A DNA stretch of 64,000 nucleotides from Spirodela intermedia (GCA_902729315.2 LR746271.1:5166001-5230000), one strand, 5' to 3'. Numbered from the stretch's first letter, positions 12,356 to 24,231 are shown. Program-made: numbers and translations. Notes: a model not told the origin generated them from the letters alone.

Positions 12356-12780
12356 CGATAGATCATCATTTTCTGTTCCATTGAAGAGGCAAGGTTTCAT
12401 AGATCCTTTGACAATGAACCAGCTGTACAAGTTAACCCGACTGATGGTAGCAGCGAGTGGTGCAGTGGTAGCATCCAATGGTGAAGTCGTAGTAGAGTAT
12501 GCTAGACAGAAATCTCAAATGTTCATACTTTAAATCGGTCCCATTATTGTGGGGAGATGGATCAGAAACTTCTGCACTTGCGATAGAGGCGAAAGCCTTT
12601 GGTGGTTGGTCTTATTGGCTAGGCCAGAGCATGTGGGTAAAAGTCATACTCTTTCATTTGGCATTGAAAGTTGGAATTGGCATTGAAAGTTGGAATTGGC
12701 ATTGAAAGTCATACCCTATAATGTGGGCGTTATTAGCCATAATAATATACTTATTTTTTCAAATTTATTATGCAAGTTTC
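12356..12780 (-). pseudogene. Relic B: exon 1 and upstream region of a GH5 glucan 1,3-beta-glucosidase
   Basis: Minus strand 12487-12356 reads SPLDATTAPLAATISRVNL, then YSWFIVKGSMKPCLFNGTEN and DDLS, ending at a good CG|GTGAGTTC donor. This matches the exon 1 pattern of plant GH5 exo-glucanases (VNLGGW.V.EGW.KPSLF.G) and is open, unlike relic A. The expected GGW has become YSW, and no convincing downstream exons follow except the doubtful one at 11830-11990. Similarity to relic A continues upstream to about 12780. That upstream part contains three near-perfect tandem copies of a ~20 bp unit (ggcattgaaagttggaatt) at about 12655-12711. Confidence 0.6.
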
Positions 12781-12918
12781 TGAGTTAGTCAGTTAACGGA
12801 ATAGTAATCAATTTGAAAATCGAGTTCACCCTTTCTCTCTTGGAAGTAAAACCCACCTTTTGAAATATGGCAAAAAAAACCCAAGCAAGAAAACAACAAC
12901 TAATGACATCTAAACCAA

Positions 12919-12920
<2 letters not shown>

Positions 12921-12977
<57 letters not shown>
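12921..12977. repeat. CT microsatellite
   Basis: A nearly perfect (CT)n run of about 57 bp. It generates spurious SLSLSL and RERERE reading frames on both strands. Confidence 0.95.
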
Positions 12978-12982
<5 letters not shown>

Positions 12983-13591
12983 TCCCTCAACAAATTTCCC
13001 ATGTATCAATAGTGCAGGAAGCACCTATTCATGGCCGTGCTTGAAGTAGCCAGGTTCTGCCGTGCTACGTATGTTGCTTCTTATAATGCAAGCGATTCTG
13101 CACAGGTAATATTCAACTGCATCTTACTCACAACACCCGGTGCCATGGGAGGTGCTTATGCCATGCACAACATGACCCATCCGCGTGCAGTGAGGTCTAG
13201 CAGCAACATGCACATCCTCTGCACATAAAGAGCTGCAGATTTCAACACAAGACGGTGCTAATACCGTGTGGCGTGCAGGGTTCTACCATACAGTGCCCGA
13301 GTGGTATACCAACTGCGCCTTGTTTCTGAGGTTCTCGTAGCTGTGGAGTGGTAGACCCTGCGTGTAGAGGGGTTTCATAGCGGGACTCTAAGTGGGCAAG
13401 CGGAGGTAAAACCCTTGTGTCTGAGGGCAGGAGGCTAAAGCCCTTGAGAGCCTGAAGCGGAACGCCTGAAGGGGAAGAGACAGTAGGTGGCAAGTTCTAC
13501 GAGAGAGAAAAAAATTCTAGCCATTGTTGTGTCGAAAACAGCATCCCCCGGTTTTTTTTATCGTGGAAAACTCTCTCTCCCTCTGTCACGG
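12978..13591. other. Spacer downstream of the GH5 pseudogene
   Basis: No gene recognised. Short reading frames on both strands (for example 13242-13493 minus) have no family signature. Part of this is likely the former 3' UTR of the GH5 gene. Confidence 0.45.
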
Positions 13592-15629
13592 CTACACCAG
13601 GGATATGTAGCCGTTGGTGATCATCCAGCGGAGGCTCCAGTGCTGTTTCTCGCACTTGTAGGTCCAGTAGGCCCACCCGAAGGAGGCATTACCCAAGACC
13701 TTCAGCTGCGCTTCTGCAAACCTCCGGTAATCTTCAGACGTCGCATTGTTCACATTCCACTCGGCGACCCATTCCCCTGCGGCGGCCAATGGCGTCAGAG
13801 GTAAGAAAACTATCCCAATATCCACAGCGGCTCGGCTGTGTGGGGGTCTTACCGACGAAGGAGAGGGGGCGGCCGTTGGACTTGGTCACGACGGCGAGCT
13901 GGTTGGCCCTCTGGTTGTGCACGTAGTCGATATTCTGCTGCGCCGTCCATCCATCAAACATGTCGGAGAAAAGGTTGTAATAGTGAACGTCCAGGACGGT
14001 GCCGTCGAGGCCGCTGGTGAACGGAATGAACTCCCCCGCGTCAGCGGACAACCGGGCGGAGAAGATCACGTAGGCGGTACTTGTGTGCCTGCGCACGGCG
14101 TCGTAGCCGGCTTGATAGTAGCTCTTCAGGGTATCAAAGCCAACTCCTTCTGCCCTTGGTTCGTTGATGAGCTCCACCGCGATCAGGCTGGGTCTGCTTG
14201 CATACCTGTCGGCGGACTTTCCGCGATTAGGATAATTTCAGTAATAAGAGTTTCAATTTTGTGATTCAATGTAGCGACTTTTAGACCTCTGGGCGAGGAA
14301 CTCAATGACGGACACCGTCTTTTCTATGCTGCCAGGTTCGACTCCCCACTCGATGATGCCGTCTCTACCGCCGCTGTGCTCATCACCGTTCTGGGATCCG
14401 GGGGCTGCGTGGAGATCGATGATCACCTTCAGGCCGTACTTACTGGACACAGGGAAACCACATCGTCATCGTCAATGAACGAGAGAAAGGTTCATGGGTG
14501 CGTTTAATTTCGCTTACTCTGCCCAGGAGAACGCGTTGTCCAGAGCCTCCAGGGACCCGCCCACGTATGGCGCCGGAGTAGGGTCGCTGGCGATCCACCA
14601 CCCACCGGAACCCTAACGGCGTTGAGCCCATTGTCCTTGATAAACTTGAAGTCCTCCTCGACGATAAAGCTCTGCCAGTGCTCCTGCGACAAAAAAATCA
14701 GAACAGCCATCGCTTATGGGAAAGCTCCTCAGTACCAGGGGAGAAGGGGGAGGGGAGTCTTCTTCCTCACCCTCATGACCGTGGGGGCTCTGGCGAGCCC
14801 CTAGCCGTTGGTCAACTGGTACTCCCCTCCCATGGTCCCAAAAGCCGTCATCAAGAACACCGACGGGTCGTCATTCCCCCAGTTGCCGTCGCCGACGAAG
14901 TCCGCGGTCACCGAGCTCTCCGTCTTGGCCTGCAAGAAGAGACCATTGGGTGCCCTGATGCGGACTCGATTGGGATCCCCCGTTCTTCTCACGATCTCAA
15001 AGGTCTCCGCGGGGCCCGGCCTCGTCGTCACAGCCACCGCGTAGCCGCCGTTGTTCACAGCGACAAATTGTTTAAAGAAGACCCGGAACTGGAAGTGGGT
15101 CGCATCGACCCTCCATAACTGTGATTTCATGTGGAGTCATCAGGTTAGCCACTCTTCGCCTCCATCGTCATTCACCCTAACAAATATCTCAAATCAGGTG
15201 TGTGATATGGATCTCGGATACTGATGAAAATTAAATCACTAACTTTCAAGGTCTCCCAACCAGAGGGGCTAGCCCGATTAGCTACAACTACCGTCCCGCC
15301 ACCGTTTTCAGCGCAGAGGTACTTCCCAAGAGCGACGGACCTCAGCTGGACTTGGGTTCCATCCTGCCGCCCATTCAATCCGACCTTCAGATAGGACGGT
15401 AACAGACCAACCGATGGAATGGAAGAATATGAAGACTCACCAGTAGATCATTGTTAACGATCCGATCGAAGAGAGACGGATTTATCCATCCCTCGGTAAC
15501 GGGCCAGCCACCCAAATTTACCGCCTATATGGTGTTGGTCGGAGCCATTGTGGCGGTGGAGATGGGGTTGAGTGGGGAGATGAGGAAGAAAAGGAAGACG
15601 AGGGCTCTGAGGATGCCGAAAGGAACCGT
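13592..15629 (-). pseudogene. GH5 glucan 1,3-beta-glucosidase (exo-beta-glucanase with fascin-like region), broken
   Basis: Seven exons can be traced with intact GT-AG sites: about 15629-15441, 15363-15244, 15118-14771, 14683-14518, 14442-14287, 14205-13853 and 13776-13592. They encode a signal-like N-terminus, VNLGGWPVTEGW, a fascin-like stretch (KYLCAENGGG; RIRAPNGLFLQAKTE), then the GH5 barrel with AVRVPVG, IIDLHAAPGSQNG, LINEP (acid/base Glu), DVHYYNLFSD and WVAEWN (nucleophile Glu). The family hydrolyses beta-1,3-glucans in the wall. Four lesions are seen. The start region reads TAG-ACG with no ATG. An in-frame TAG in exon 1 stands before AVNLGG (about 15521-15523). A TAG replaces the Tyr of QLTNGY in exon 3 (about 14803). 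One base is missing in exon 4, where VGWW reads GTGGGTGGTGG, shifting the frame. The rest is well preserved, so the loss is recent, or some lesions are assembly errors. Confidence 0.85.
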
Positions 15630-15839
15630 CTAACGTTCTCCTTTAATAGGCACCACATGACTCCCCGCCGCCCCATAAGGTGCGAGGATTACTCGATCAA
15701 CGAGAAGGTCACACGATCCAGAATCAATAGTTAATGTGATAAGATGGCTCTTATGCTTAGAATCTCAAAGCCAGCTGGCTCAATCAAGTAGCTGTGGGAC
15801 GGGTACAGAACGTTCTAAAAGTCGTTCTTATCGAGAAGG

Positions 15840-15841
<2 letters not shown>

Positions 15842-15913
<72 letters not shown>
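15842..15913. repeat. CT microsatellite, about 72 bp
   Basis: Uninterrupted (CT)n. It lies about 200 bp upstream of the broken GH5 gene. Confidence 0.97.
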
Positions 15914-15917
<4 letters not shown>

Positions 15918-18480
15918 GATTTCGGCATTTCCTTCCGGAAATCGATCCTAAGAATGGTCGAATGGCTTGCTAGGGGTATCATAGGAGTTTGAAAGTAGGT
16001 GTTTTCGCTCTCGCACATCGATTGGGCAGCTCTTTCTATACACATTTTGGGGCTGGTAAGGATTATTTTATTGTTCCTAGACTTGTATTATTCAAGCAGA
16101 AAACGATCTCTGTTCATCAAAATGGGGATCCTTCGTTCATAATCCTTCTGAAGAAATGAATTGGGCTCACTGCATGAAATGAGGTTAAGAAATCTTCTCA
16201 TTGTCGATCGAAAACCGCATTACTAAGATTCTTATAGATGATCACAGACACTACTCGTCGACATTGGGTACGTGGGCTGGCGTGCTTGTTAGTAGATTAG
16301 TTGTTATAATTAGTTTGTCTACACATGCGCGCAGGAATATTTATACGCTCACGTGCACCCCCCGGAGGCGTGTTCAAAGTAAGCGAATTTAGGGGGTGGT
16401 CATTGCCTGAAATGATTGTATGTCCCAATACCCACTTGATCGCCATCGCCTCCGGTGCTGCCAAATATCAGTTGGAGTTTTTACAGGAATATCAGAGAAC
16501 ATTGCTTCTCCCCCCGAACCATTGCATTGAATATTCATATTATCGAAAAATATATTCCTAATGTATTGATCGATTATAGTCCATGTATAAGAGTAAATGA
16601 GAATCAACGCTCAAGATGTACAGTTGTCACGAGGATGGAGGGTTGATCTACCTCGATTCTCACCTCTTCACACAGCGTGGAAGACTTCTACTCATCCGGA
16701 GGATAATGTACTCTTTCGTAGAATACACGAGAAGGAAGGAGGAAGACCCCCGCAGAGATGTTCCAACCTGCATGGCTTTCTTTGTTAGGAATCTATTCCC
16801 GGTTCAAGACGTTCGCTAACAAGTGACTGGGTAAATACGAGACTTGCTAAGTTTAGCCAGCTTATTCTTTACATCGGAGCTTATCTCCGAGTTCCCTTCT
16901 CTCATTCACTATACCAAGATATAAGTGACGATCCTCCATCCACAAGGGTCGTCAAGACGTCTCTGCGAAGCCATTCTTAGATGAACTACACGAATATTAG
17001 TTTAGTTGATATCATGGACCGATAACAGACATGTTCTTCTCGGGTACTATAAATGAAAATGTTAAATAACCCAATGGTGTGGAGAAAAATGACACCAAAA
17101 TTCGAGCAAGATATTTGTGAGACTGAAACAGGTTGAATCCGAAACAGCAATTTTATAATTTGAACTCAATAGATGACGATGAAAGGATGTTTTTTCTTAT
17201 TAAAATTTCCTATAAAGGACTAGTCAATATGCAGTGAAATATTATAGATGAGCAGGGGGGAGCTAGACAAGGCCTAAAAGGGAAGTTCAAGGTAGAGACA
17301 CCGATTACCTCTCATTTGTGATATCAAATCCAGCCTTCATAAACATGGTATCTACAAGTCACAAAAAAAGAGATCATAGACCAGTCTTACATACCTTTTT
17401 TTCTACTCATGACATGATCTAATAAGGATTTTTGGTTCGCAACCTCTACTGAACTCTTGGTTATGATGATGATATGATGAAAGTTTAATAGGACATGAAT
17501 TATGTTTTCTAGAGGTCTTCATTAATTGCGAACCAAAAATTTTAACCACAAAAACTTAATGTTTAATTCATTTGCAACGTTTACCAAATGCCAATATTTT
17601 ATACGTTTAAATATTTTAATCAATAGTATGCATGTCGATAATCTATTATGTATATTATTTCAGACAATATGCATGTACTTTTGTATTTCATTTCTCACCA
17701 ACAAATTTCAAGACACTTTCACATTGGCTTCTTGATTAACGTGCATAATATAGCTTTGACTTATTACTTATATATGGATTGAAGCAGAGGTCTTGATCAA
17801 CACAAGTATTAACATTGCCGATGAACTTAGATAGCTTTAAACTTTATTTTAAGCTCAAAAATTGGTATACTTAATTCATTGGGGATGCCTTTTGAAGAAG
17901 AAGCCAATTCAACAAAGAGTCACCAAAAAAATATAAGAATTCAGATAGATATCATTTCTACACTATTAGTTTATATTTCTAGAGTAGTCTATGTAGAACA
18001 TAACCAGATAGTTAGCATTTCATTTCCTAGCCATTTCTAATTGTTGCAGGTAAATTGAATAAGGTGAAAACATAAGTTATAAGAACATGGCACTGTTCTA
18101 CACTTCAGATTGTTGAAAGTGAGCTTCAATAGAGAAAATCCATCTATCCAAAAAAAATTGTTGAGTGGAAGACCAATAGACCATGAGATACTAGGAGCTA
18201 ATCATGTTAAAGCCGGGGTCATAATGTAGCCAATTATTCAAGAGTTACTCTTAGAGCAGCATGCTAGCATTGATAACTTTTCAATGCTAGATCTAAGAAA
18301 TTTAGAACTTAATCCTCCTAAATATAAGTGAAAAAGCAAATACAAAGGAAGATATTGGGATAAACAACCAAGAAAAAAAAGTTGAACCATGTTAGGAAAT
18401 TTTGTACTATGAAAATAAATGTATACACAAGCGATGGAGAGAATTCCATACATGAACAAAGTACATAGAAATTTCTCTCT

Positions 18481-18517
<37 letters not shown>

Positions 18518-19560
18518 CCCCCCCCCCTCTCTTTTTGGCAGGCTGAAGTGGGAAGGACCAATTCACCAACTTTACCTCTATTATATACCTTTGAGTCCAA
18601 ATGTTTAGTGTAATGCAAAAAGTTCATTTTTCCAGTGTGTACACAAATGGGAGAGCTCTCAACCTATAGAGCTCCCTTAGCCCTCTTCATCTTCTCCCCT
18701 TAGCATATTTTATGTTGTCCCACAAATAATATTTCTCACAAAATCACACGATTTTTCATCACTAGAAGAATAAGAAATTTTTATGAGGAGAAGCCTGATG
18801 ATCTCTACCAAAAATAAGAGAAGAACAACATTATGAAAAGAAATGTTAGATTGAACAATAGAGGGTATGTCATTTAGTGACATAGATAAATCACTAGTTG
18901 TGCACACTAAGATAGGATATAAAAATGAAGTTGAATTAGTACAACAACTAAGGAAGCTGTCATATGAATTATGATACTAGAATTAAAGAACTAAAGAAAA
19001 GTTGTACAAAGAGATTTAGAAGTAGACAAGTTTACATAACCTAAATTAGTAAAGGTAGTGGCCTTAGATTGATATATGTATACAAGATGTCAACATTTTA
19101 TATCCTCTTAGGTAAAGAGTTATGGGTTGCTTAGTAGATATAGTAAATTTAATTGGGACAATAAATCCTTGAAAGTCACAACCATCGTCCTTATGTAGAG
19201 GTAATTGTATCTTATCTTCATCCACACATTTTTTCTTGTAATTGAAGATAGTCTTTCTTTTAATGACCTCTAATATGAGAGTAACGTGACTTAGTTGTTG
19301 TATAATAAATCACGCAAATTTAAAATTTATAAAACTAGAAAATACGAATTTTCAGATATTTAGAAGTATTTCTGAACAAATATATCAATTAATTTAATAA
19401 AACTTCCAAAAATAGTGATAATTTTCCAGGTCGATCACAAGGATGAAATATAATATCAAGTAATTATTCAGAATTTTTCTCAAATAGTATAATTTTCTAT
19501 GAATTCTACATTAGGAAATAAAAATGAAATCTATTTAAAATTCACAAAAAAGGAAAATAA
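15914..19560. other. AT-rich spacer; no gene recognised
   Basis: Both strands hold only short random frames. A CT tract with an adjoining C-run lies at about 18475-18530. The 16.0-16.9 kb part is less AT-rich but shows no family signature. Confidence 0.5.
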
Positions 19561-19566
19561 GGGTGT

Positions 19567-19585
19567 TGACGTCACGATGACGTCA
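19567..19585. promoter_or_regulatory. Two palindromic TGACGTCA sites (bZIP/CRE-like)
   Basis: TGACGTCA occurs at 19567-19574 and again at 19578-19585, with a third copy at 20460-20467. The 8-mer is the perfect palindrome recognised by plant bZIP factors of the TGA/C-box type. No adjacent coding gene is evident, so any function is speculative. Confidence 0.4.
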
Positions 19586-20374
19586 GTGCCTAGCGAACGC
19601 AAATCGAGCAGAAATAGTGTTCTACTTGACAATTCTTACGTAAGTGATTACAGATGATTTAATTAATCAAATTAAGATTTGTAAAAGCCGGAAGAATCGT
19701 AATTGAATGAAGTATAACTTGGTAAATTTAAATCACACAAATTATCACTAAATGAAGCATAAAGTAAGTTGAAAATAGGAAAACAAAGTTTCAACGTCGT
19801 AGCGGTCATGCGTCGACGATGCACCAAAATCCTAAGCATTCAGGAGGATCATCGTGTAGTGTCCACAGCTTCGAAAGCTCTCCTTGTACAAGGATGACGT
19901 GAGCAATCTCTAGATTTTCTTGCGAAGTTTAGAGATCAATAAAATGGGTTGTCGAATCGTCTCCGGCGGCTGTCACCCAGCGGAGCGGAAAAACGACGAC
20001 TTTGTGGGTCTCCGGCGGTTGTCACCTGATGGAAAAGAGCTAGATGGAGGTGGGGTGCATGTCATGGAGGTTCATCCTCAGGTCCGCACAGTAAGAGGAG
20101 GCTCTTCATCGCATTTGGTACGATCTCAGAAGGTGGCAACTCGTCTCCTAGTAGATTGTCCTCTTCCCGACGACAGCTTGTTCGTCGATCAATCGGAGAT
20201 GCTTTACTCAATGGATTCACGATCCTTTTATCACAAATCGTTCAGCAATTTTAGAAACAATGCTCCGCGAATTGTGTTGATGAGATTTTCGCCAATGATC
20301 CAATAATTTTGGTGGCTTAATCCTTCACCGGCGATTTGCAGGAAAGTCGCGATAATCAGATAAAAAATATGAGT

Positions 20375-20460
20375 TTTTGCTCTAAGAGGATTCGAACCCG
20401 CACCAATTGCCTGCCTACATGAGAGAGATTGACATAAGTACTTTAATGCCTTTATCAAAT
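20375..20460 (-). mobile_element. SINE-like segment with Pol III box B
   Basis: On the minus strand, GGTTCGAATCC (about 20400-20390) is a consensus tRNA-type box B. About 50 nt upstream lies a weak box A-like GGCATTAAAGTACTT. The piece does not fold into a tRNA cloverleaf, and the A-B spacing is long, so a tRNA-derived SINE remnant is the better reading. Confidence 0.35.
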
Positions 20461-20553
20461 GACGTCATCATGGTATATCACTATTATAAATAAGGGATAT
20501 TATAGGTATTAAAATCATCGAAGCCTTTTTGGGGAAAGTGTGACGCGAGTTTA

Positions 20554-20596
20554 GTCTCACATCGCTTGTGCGCCGAAGTTTTGGATGAATATATAG
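20554..20596 (+). promoter_or_regulatory. Candidate plant snRNA-type promoter: USE plus TATA at Pol III spacing
   Basis: GTCTCACATCG at 20554-20564 matches the plant snRNA upstream sequence element RTCCCACATCG with one mismatch. It is followed, 25 nt on, by TATATAG at 20590-20596. In plants this spacing marks Pol III snRNA-type genes (U6 class), while Pol II snRNA genes have about ten more bases. The start would fall near 20618-20621. Confidence 0.45.
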
Positions 20597-20617
20597 TAAT
20601 ATTACATTTGCAAGCAA

Positions 20618-20815
20618 GTCACTTTCTCCCGTGTATATGACCACTCCTTACCCCACAGTCGGCTAGCCATCGGTGACATGAAAGGGGAGTGGTGCACACG
20701 TGTCCCCATCGGTCCTAGTTGCTCGAGCCCCTGCTCACAGCTCCTCCCCAACTGCACTTTCGACCTGCTTGCGGGCCCGGCTGGCGGGCGGGTCCCCTCC
20801 ATTTTGTTATACTTT
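20618..20815 (+). ncRNA. Candidate structured Pol III transcript, unassigned
   Basis: The GC-rich 190-200 nt downstream of the USE/TATA pair can form helices. CCACTCC (20640-20646) pairs with GGAGTGG (about 20686-20692), enclosing the smaller palindrome ggctagcc. GCAAGCA near the 5' end can pair with TGCTTGC (about 20767-20773). T-rich stretches from about 20812 on could terminate Pol III. It does not match U6, U3 or 7SL as I know them. It could equally be a chance GC-rich piece or part of a repeat that carries a CCCACATCG-like motif. Confidence 0.3.
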
Positions 20816-20872
20816 TATTTTTATTTCTTTTTCTTTATTTATCTCAAAAGTAAGACTATAAAAATTATATAA

Positions 20873-22330
20873 ATTCGTATAAAATCACATAATTACCCAA
20901 AAATTCACATTAATCAATTGAAAACCACTTTTCACACTTTAACACAAATATAAGTCTATTTATCATAAGTTAAGGCTAAAACTATAATATTTACTAGTTA
21001 TTAACTCATGATAATGAAGACTTATCAGTAACTAATAATATTTATCATATTAAATATGAGGCATTAGTTTCATAAGAGCTAGAGTATGATTATTATTTTT
21101 AATAGTTTATATTTGTGTAGTTTTGAGTACAATAGTAGAATGAATGCAAATGAATTACTTCAATAAATAACTCACTAACTACAATATAAATAGTAGCATT
21201 GGAGATTGATGTAGCAAAGATCTATGTACAATCTAAAAGTTATTTAAAAGTGTCATTCATAAATTTACTAAATGTTTTCTCACAATATTGTATAAAATCA
21301 AAGTTGATTGTAGTTTACAATATATTAAGATGAGAATAAAAAATTGAACAAATTGGGTGCATTGACAAGTAATCTTGATTTCACCTTCAAGTTGATATTC
21401 TTTCACAAAATTAAAGTATGTATAAAAGGAGTATAAATACTTAGTTTTTATAGTGGAGATTTTTTTTAATTGTAAACCAATAGATTGATCCACAAAGTCA
21501 TTAAACATAAGAATCTTAGAGTTCTTTATGTGTCAACCTTCCATTTGACATTTGTACTTGAGCAGTCCAAATGAGTATGAGTTATCTCTGGGTTGTGGTT
21601 CAACTAGCATAATTATTGTGTCATGTATATATTTTTACATCTTTTTTTCTACAGATAAAATGAGTAATCTCATAACTCTAATATGAGTGATTGATTTCAT
21701 TTAATAGAATTACTAAGGGTTTCATAATTCATCAAATATCTCCATTTATATCCAAAAAGGAAAAATATGAAGATCCATGCCCGTAGATTCTACTAATCAC
21801 TAATTGAAGAAAGTAACCTCACAATCAAATATAAATGTGAAACCTATTAGGCAAATATAAATTAGAAAGGTAATCTCTTAATAAGTAAATCTTGAAATAA
21901 ATCCTTGAAATAATTAAAAAATGAACTAGAAATCTAGATCTAATCATGCAGTTAACAAAATGAGAGGAAGATGTAAAATCACCAAGACCAATGAGAATGA
22001 TAAATGTTACTTTGATCTTCCACTTTTGATCTCAATAGAATGATGTCTATCTTGAGGCGCTGCTAAGATAAACAAGTACAAAAATATCAAGAGATGGGTG
22101 GCTGAGAAAATATGACCAAAAGGAATGGAAACACAATCAAAACAAGGACCCGGGGTAGTGTCAACATGGTTGTTTTCAGGCCAAGTGGAGAGGGATATCA
22201 TTTTGGATTATATGATAACATCCAAGAGGAAGCTTGATTCATGGTAGATGATTAAGTGAGGAAGAGAAGAGAATAAAGTAGATGAGGAGGTAACCATTAG
22301 GATAGAGAAACATTGAGAGATAGAAACATG
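20873..22330. other. AT-rich spacer, LTR-like at right end
   Basis: No genes. The part at about 22195-22335 has the look of a copia LTR leader and leads straight into the tandem repeats that start at 22338. Confidence 0.4.
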
Positions 22331-22337
22331 TAATCAT

Positions 22338-22990
22338 TACACCTAGATATTCCCCAATCTGTTCAATATTTAAAAGGGATAGTGGGCCAAAAAAAAGATA
22401 AGTACTAGTGGGCCCATCTCTCTAATAACTACATCCATTCATATCATTTTTATTTTCTGAATTTTTAAGATTAAATTGAAGATTAAAAACTACCAAAAAA
22501 GTATGAAGTAATGACTTCATCTCCCCCCCCCCTAATTACACCCAGATATTCCCCAGTCTATTCAATACATAGTAGGGATAATGGTCCAACAAAAAAGACA
22601 GGTCTTTGTGGGCCCATCACTCTAATAATAACATCCAATCATATCATTTTATTTTCTGAGTTTTTAAGATTAAATTGAAGAGTAAAAGCTAAACATTACT
22701 TAAGTAATGAATTCATCTCCCCTGCTCCCCCATTACACCTAGATATTCCCTAGTCTATTCAACATATAATATAGATAATCAACCAAGAAAAGAGGACAAG
22801 TACTAGTGGGCCTATCACTCTTATAATAATATCCAATCATATATTTTTTATTTTCTAAAATTTTAATATTAAATTGAAGAGTAAATTTAATATTATCAGT
22901 TTTATTTTCTAAAATTTCTAAATTCATTACTCTTCAATGTACTCTTAATTTTTAAGATCACATTAAATTTTAATTTGCTGAAGTAATGAA
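22338..22990. repeat. Three tandem copies of a ~197 bp LTR-like repeat
   Basis: Units start near 22338, 22536 and 22731, each opening with attacacc(t/c)agatattccc. Each then has tctattcaa, a block reading gtgggcccatc or similar, taataa(t)ac/tatccaatcatat, and an A/T-rich tail with ttaagattaaattgaag. Copies two and three keep an 'agtaatga(a/c)ttcatct' end. The third decays rightward. A lone copy lies at 9520-9600. Confidence 0.75.
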
Positions 22991-23291
22991 TTCATCTACC
23001 CCACCCCCAACACACACGTCCTAGTTGACTAAATAAGCCAAGTCAATACTTGGTCTGACCCACATCCAGGCCTATCTTGGCCTCCAAGGACAAGCCTAAA
23101 AAATGGGGCTAGTTTAAGAGGAAAACGCCAAGAAATGTGGTGGGCCCCACCAATGCATCAAATTGTTAGAATTGGGGACCCACTGAAGAAGGCCAAAAAA
23201 TGGGGGGGGGCGGATTTTGGGTTTGATGGCCCAAGTGGGGTGGAAAAAATAGAGAAAAAATCATAAAGTGTATTTATGGTTAACATTATTT

Positions 23292-23625
23292 AATCAATAA
23301 AAAATAAAAGTCATGGAAATAAATAAAGGCTTTTAATTAAGTATTCCCTCAATTAATTTAGATAAAGTATATTTATAATTAAAATGTATTCAATGAGGAT
23401 AAAAAATTATTTAATCAAAAGTGAACGGCGACTTTTATGACATATTTCTCACATATTTTTAATCAATAAAAAAAGAAAAGCCAAAGAAATAAATAAGGGC
23501 TTTTCTGAAGTATTCACTCAACTAATTTATATAAAGTATATTATAATTAAAATGTATTCAAAGTGGATAAAAAAATTATTTAATCACATGTGGACGGCAA
23601 CTTTTGTGACATATTTCTCAACCAA
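23292..23625. repeat. Tandem duplication, period 169 bp
   Basis: Two copies (from 23292 and from 23461) share aatcaataaaaaa, aaataaa(t)a(a)gg(g)cttttaa/ctgaagtatt, aattaaaatgtattca and gacggc(g/a)acttttgtgacatatttctca. They are roughly 85-90 percent alike by eye. Confidence 0.8.
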
Positions 23626-23949
23626 TAAGTACCGAGGGTGAGAGAGGAAGACAAACTCGTTGTCGCAGAGATATTTCCGAGAGATATCTTGTCCGGTGGT
23701 TGGGTTGACCCCAAGTGGCGGTCAAACGGATGCCGCCGACCACCACCTCGCTTCTGGTTACCGCCACGGGCCCCCGCCTGGGAGTCGGGGAGTCCAAAAG
23801 CAAAGTCGCTGACTTTTTCTATATTAGGAAGTGGTGGTTGTTGAATTGGTCAACGTTGTGCCGTTAGGCCAAGGATGAAATGGGATTTTAGTAGGTGATA
23901 ATAAGTTCGGCAAACCAAGAGAATTAATAAGAAAAACTGATCCCCAGGG

Positions 23950-23987
<38 letters not shown>

Positions 23988-24231
23988 CCCGAAATTCAAT
24001 CTCCAAATCGATTAGGGTCCTAAGTTCGGAACCCAATCCGCAGCTGAGGACACAGAAGAAGGCAAATCTTCCATTGTTCAACAGGATTCAAACAAAACAA
24101 TTAGAAGAGGGAGAGAGAGAGAGCGGTCAAAGATTTATTGCTGCCTACCAACTGGGTTCTTCGATCCTCTGACGCAAGATCCGGTCTCCAAAGGGCCCCC
24201 GCGGATTTCTAGGGTTCTTGAATCGGCGGAG
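23626..24231. other. Spacer and likely 3' region of the DAHP synthase gene
   Basis: No gene recognised. A short minus frame at 23618-23803 has no signature. A CT tract lies at about 23950-23983. Confidence 0.45.

Noticed and set aside
16389-16607. 72-codon minus-strand frame
   Set aside because: No recognisable motif, and no splice or promoter context.
20375-20460. tRNA gene on the minus strand
   Set aside because: Only the T-arm/box B (GGTTCGAATCC) fits; no acceptor stem, D-arm or anticodon arm can be formed at the right distances.
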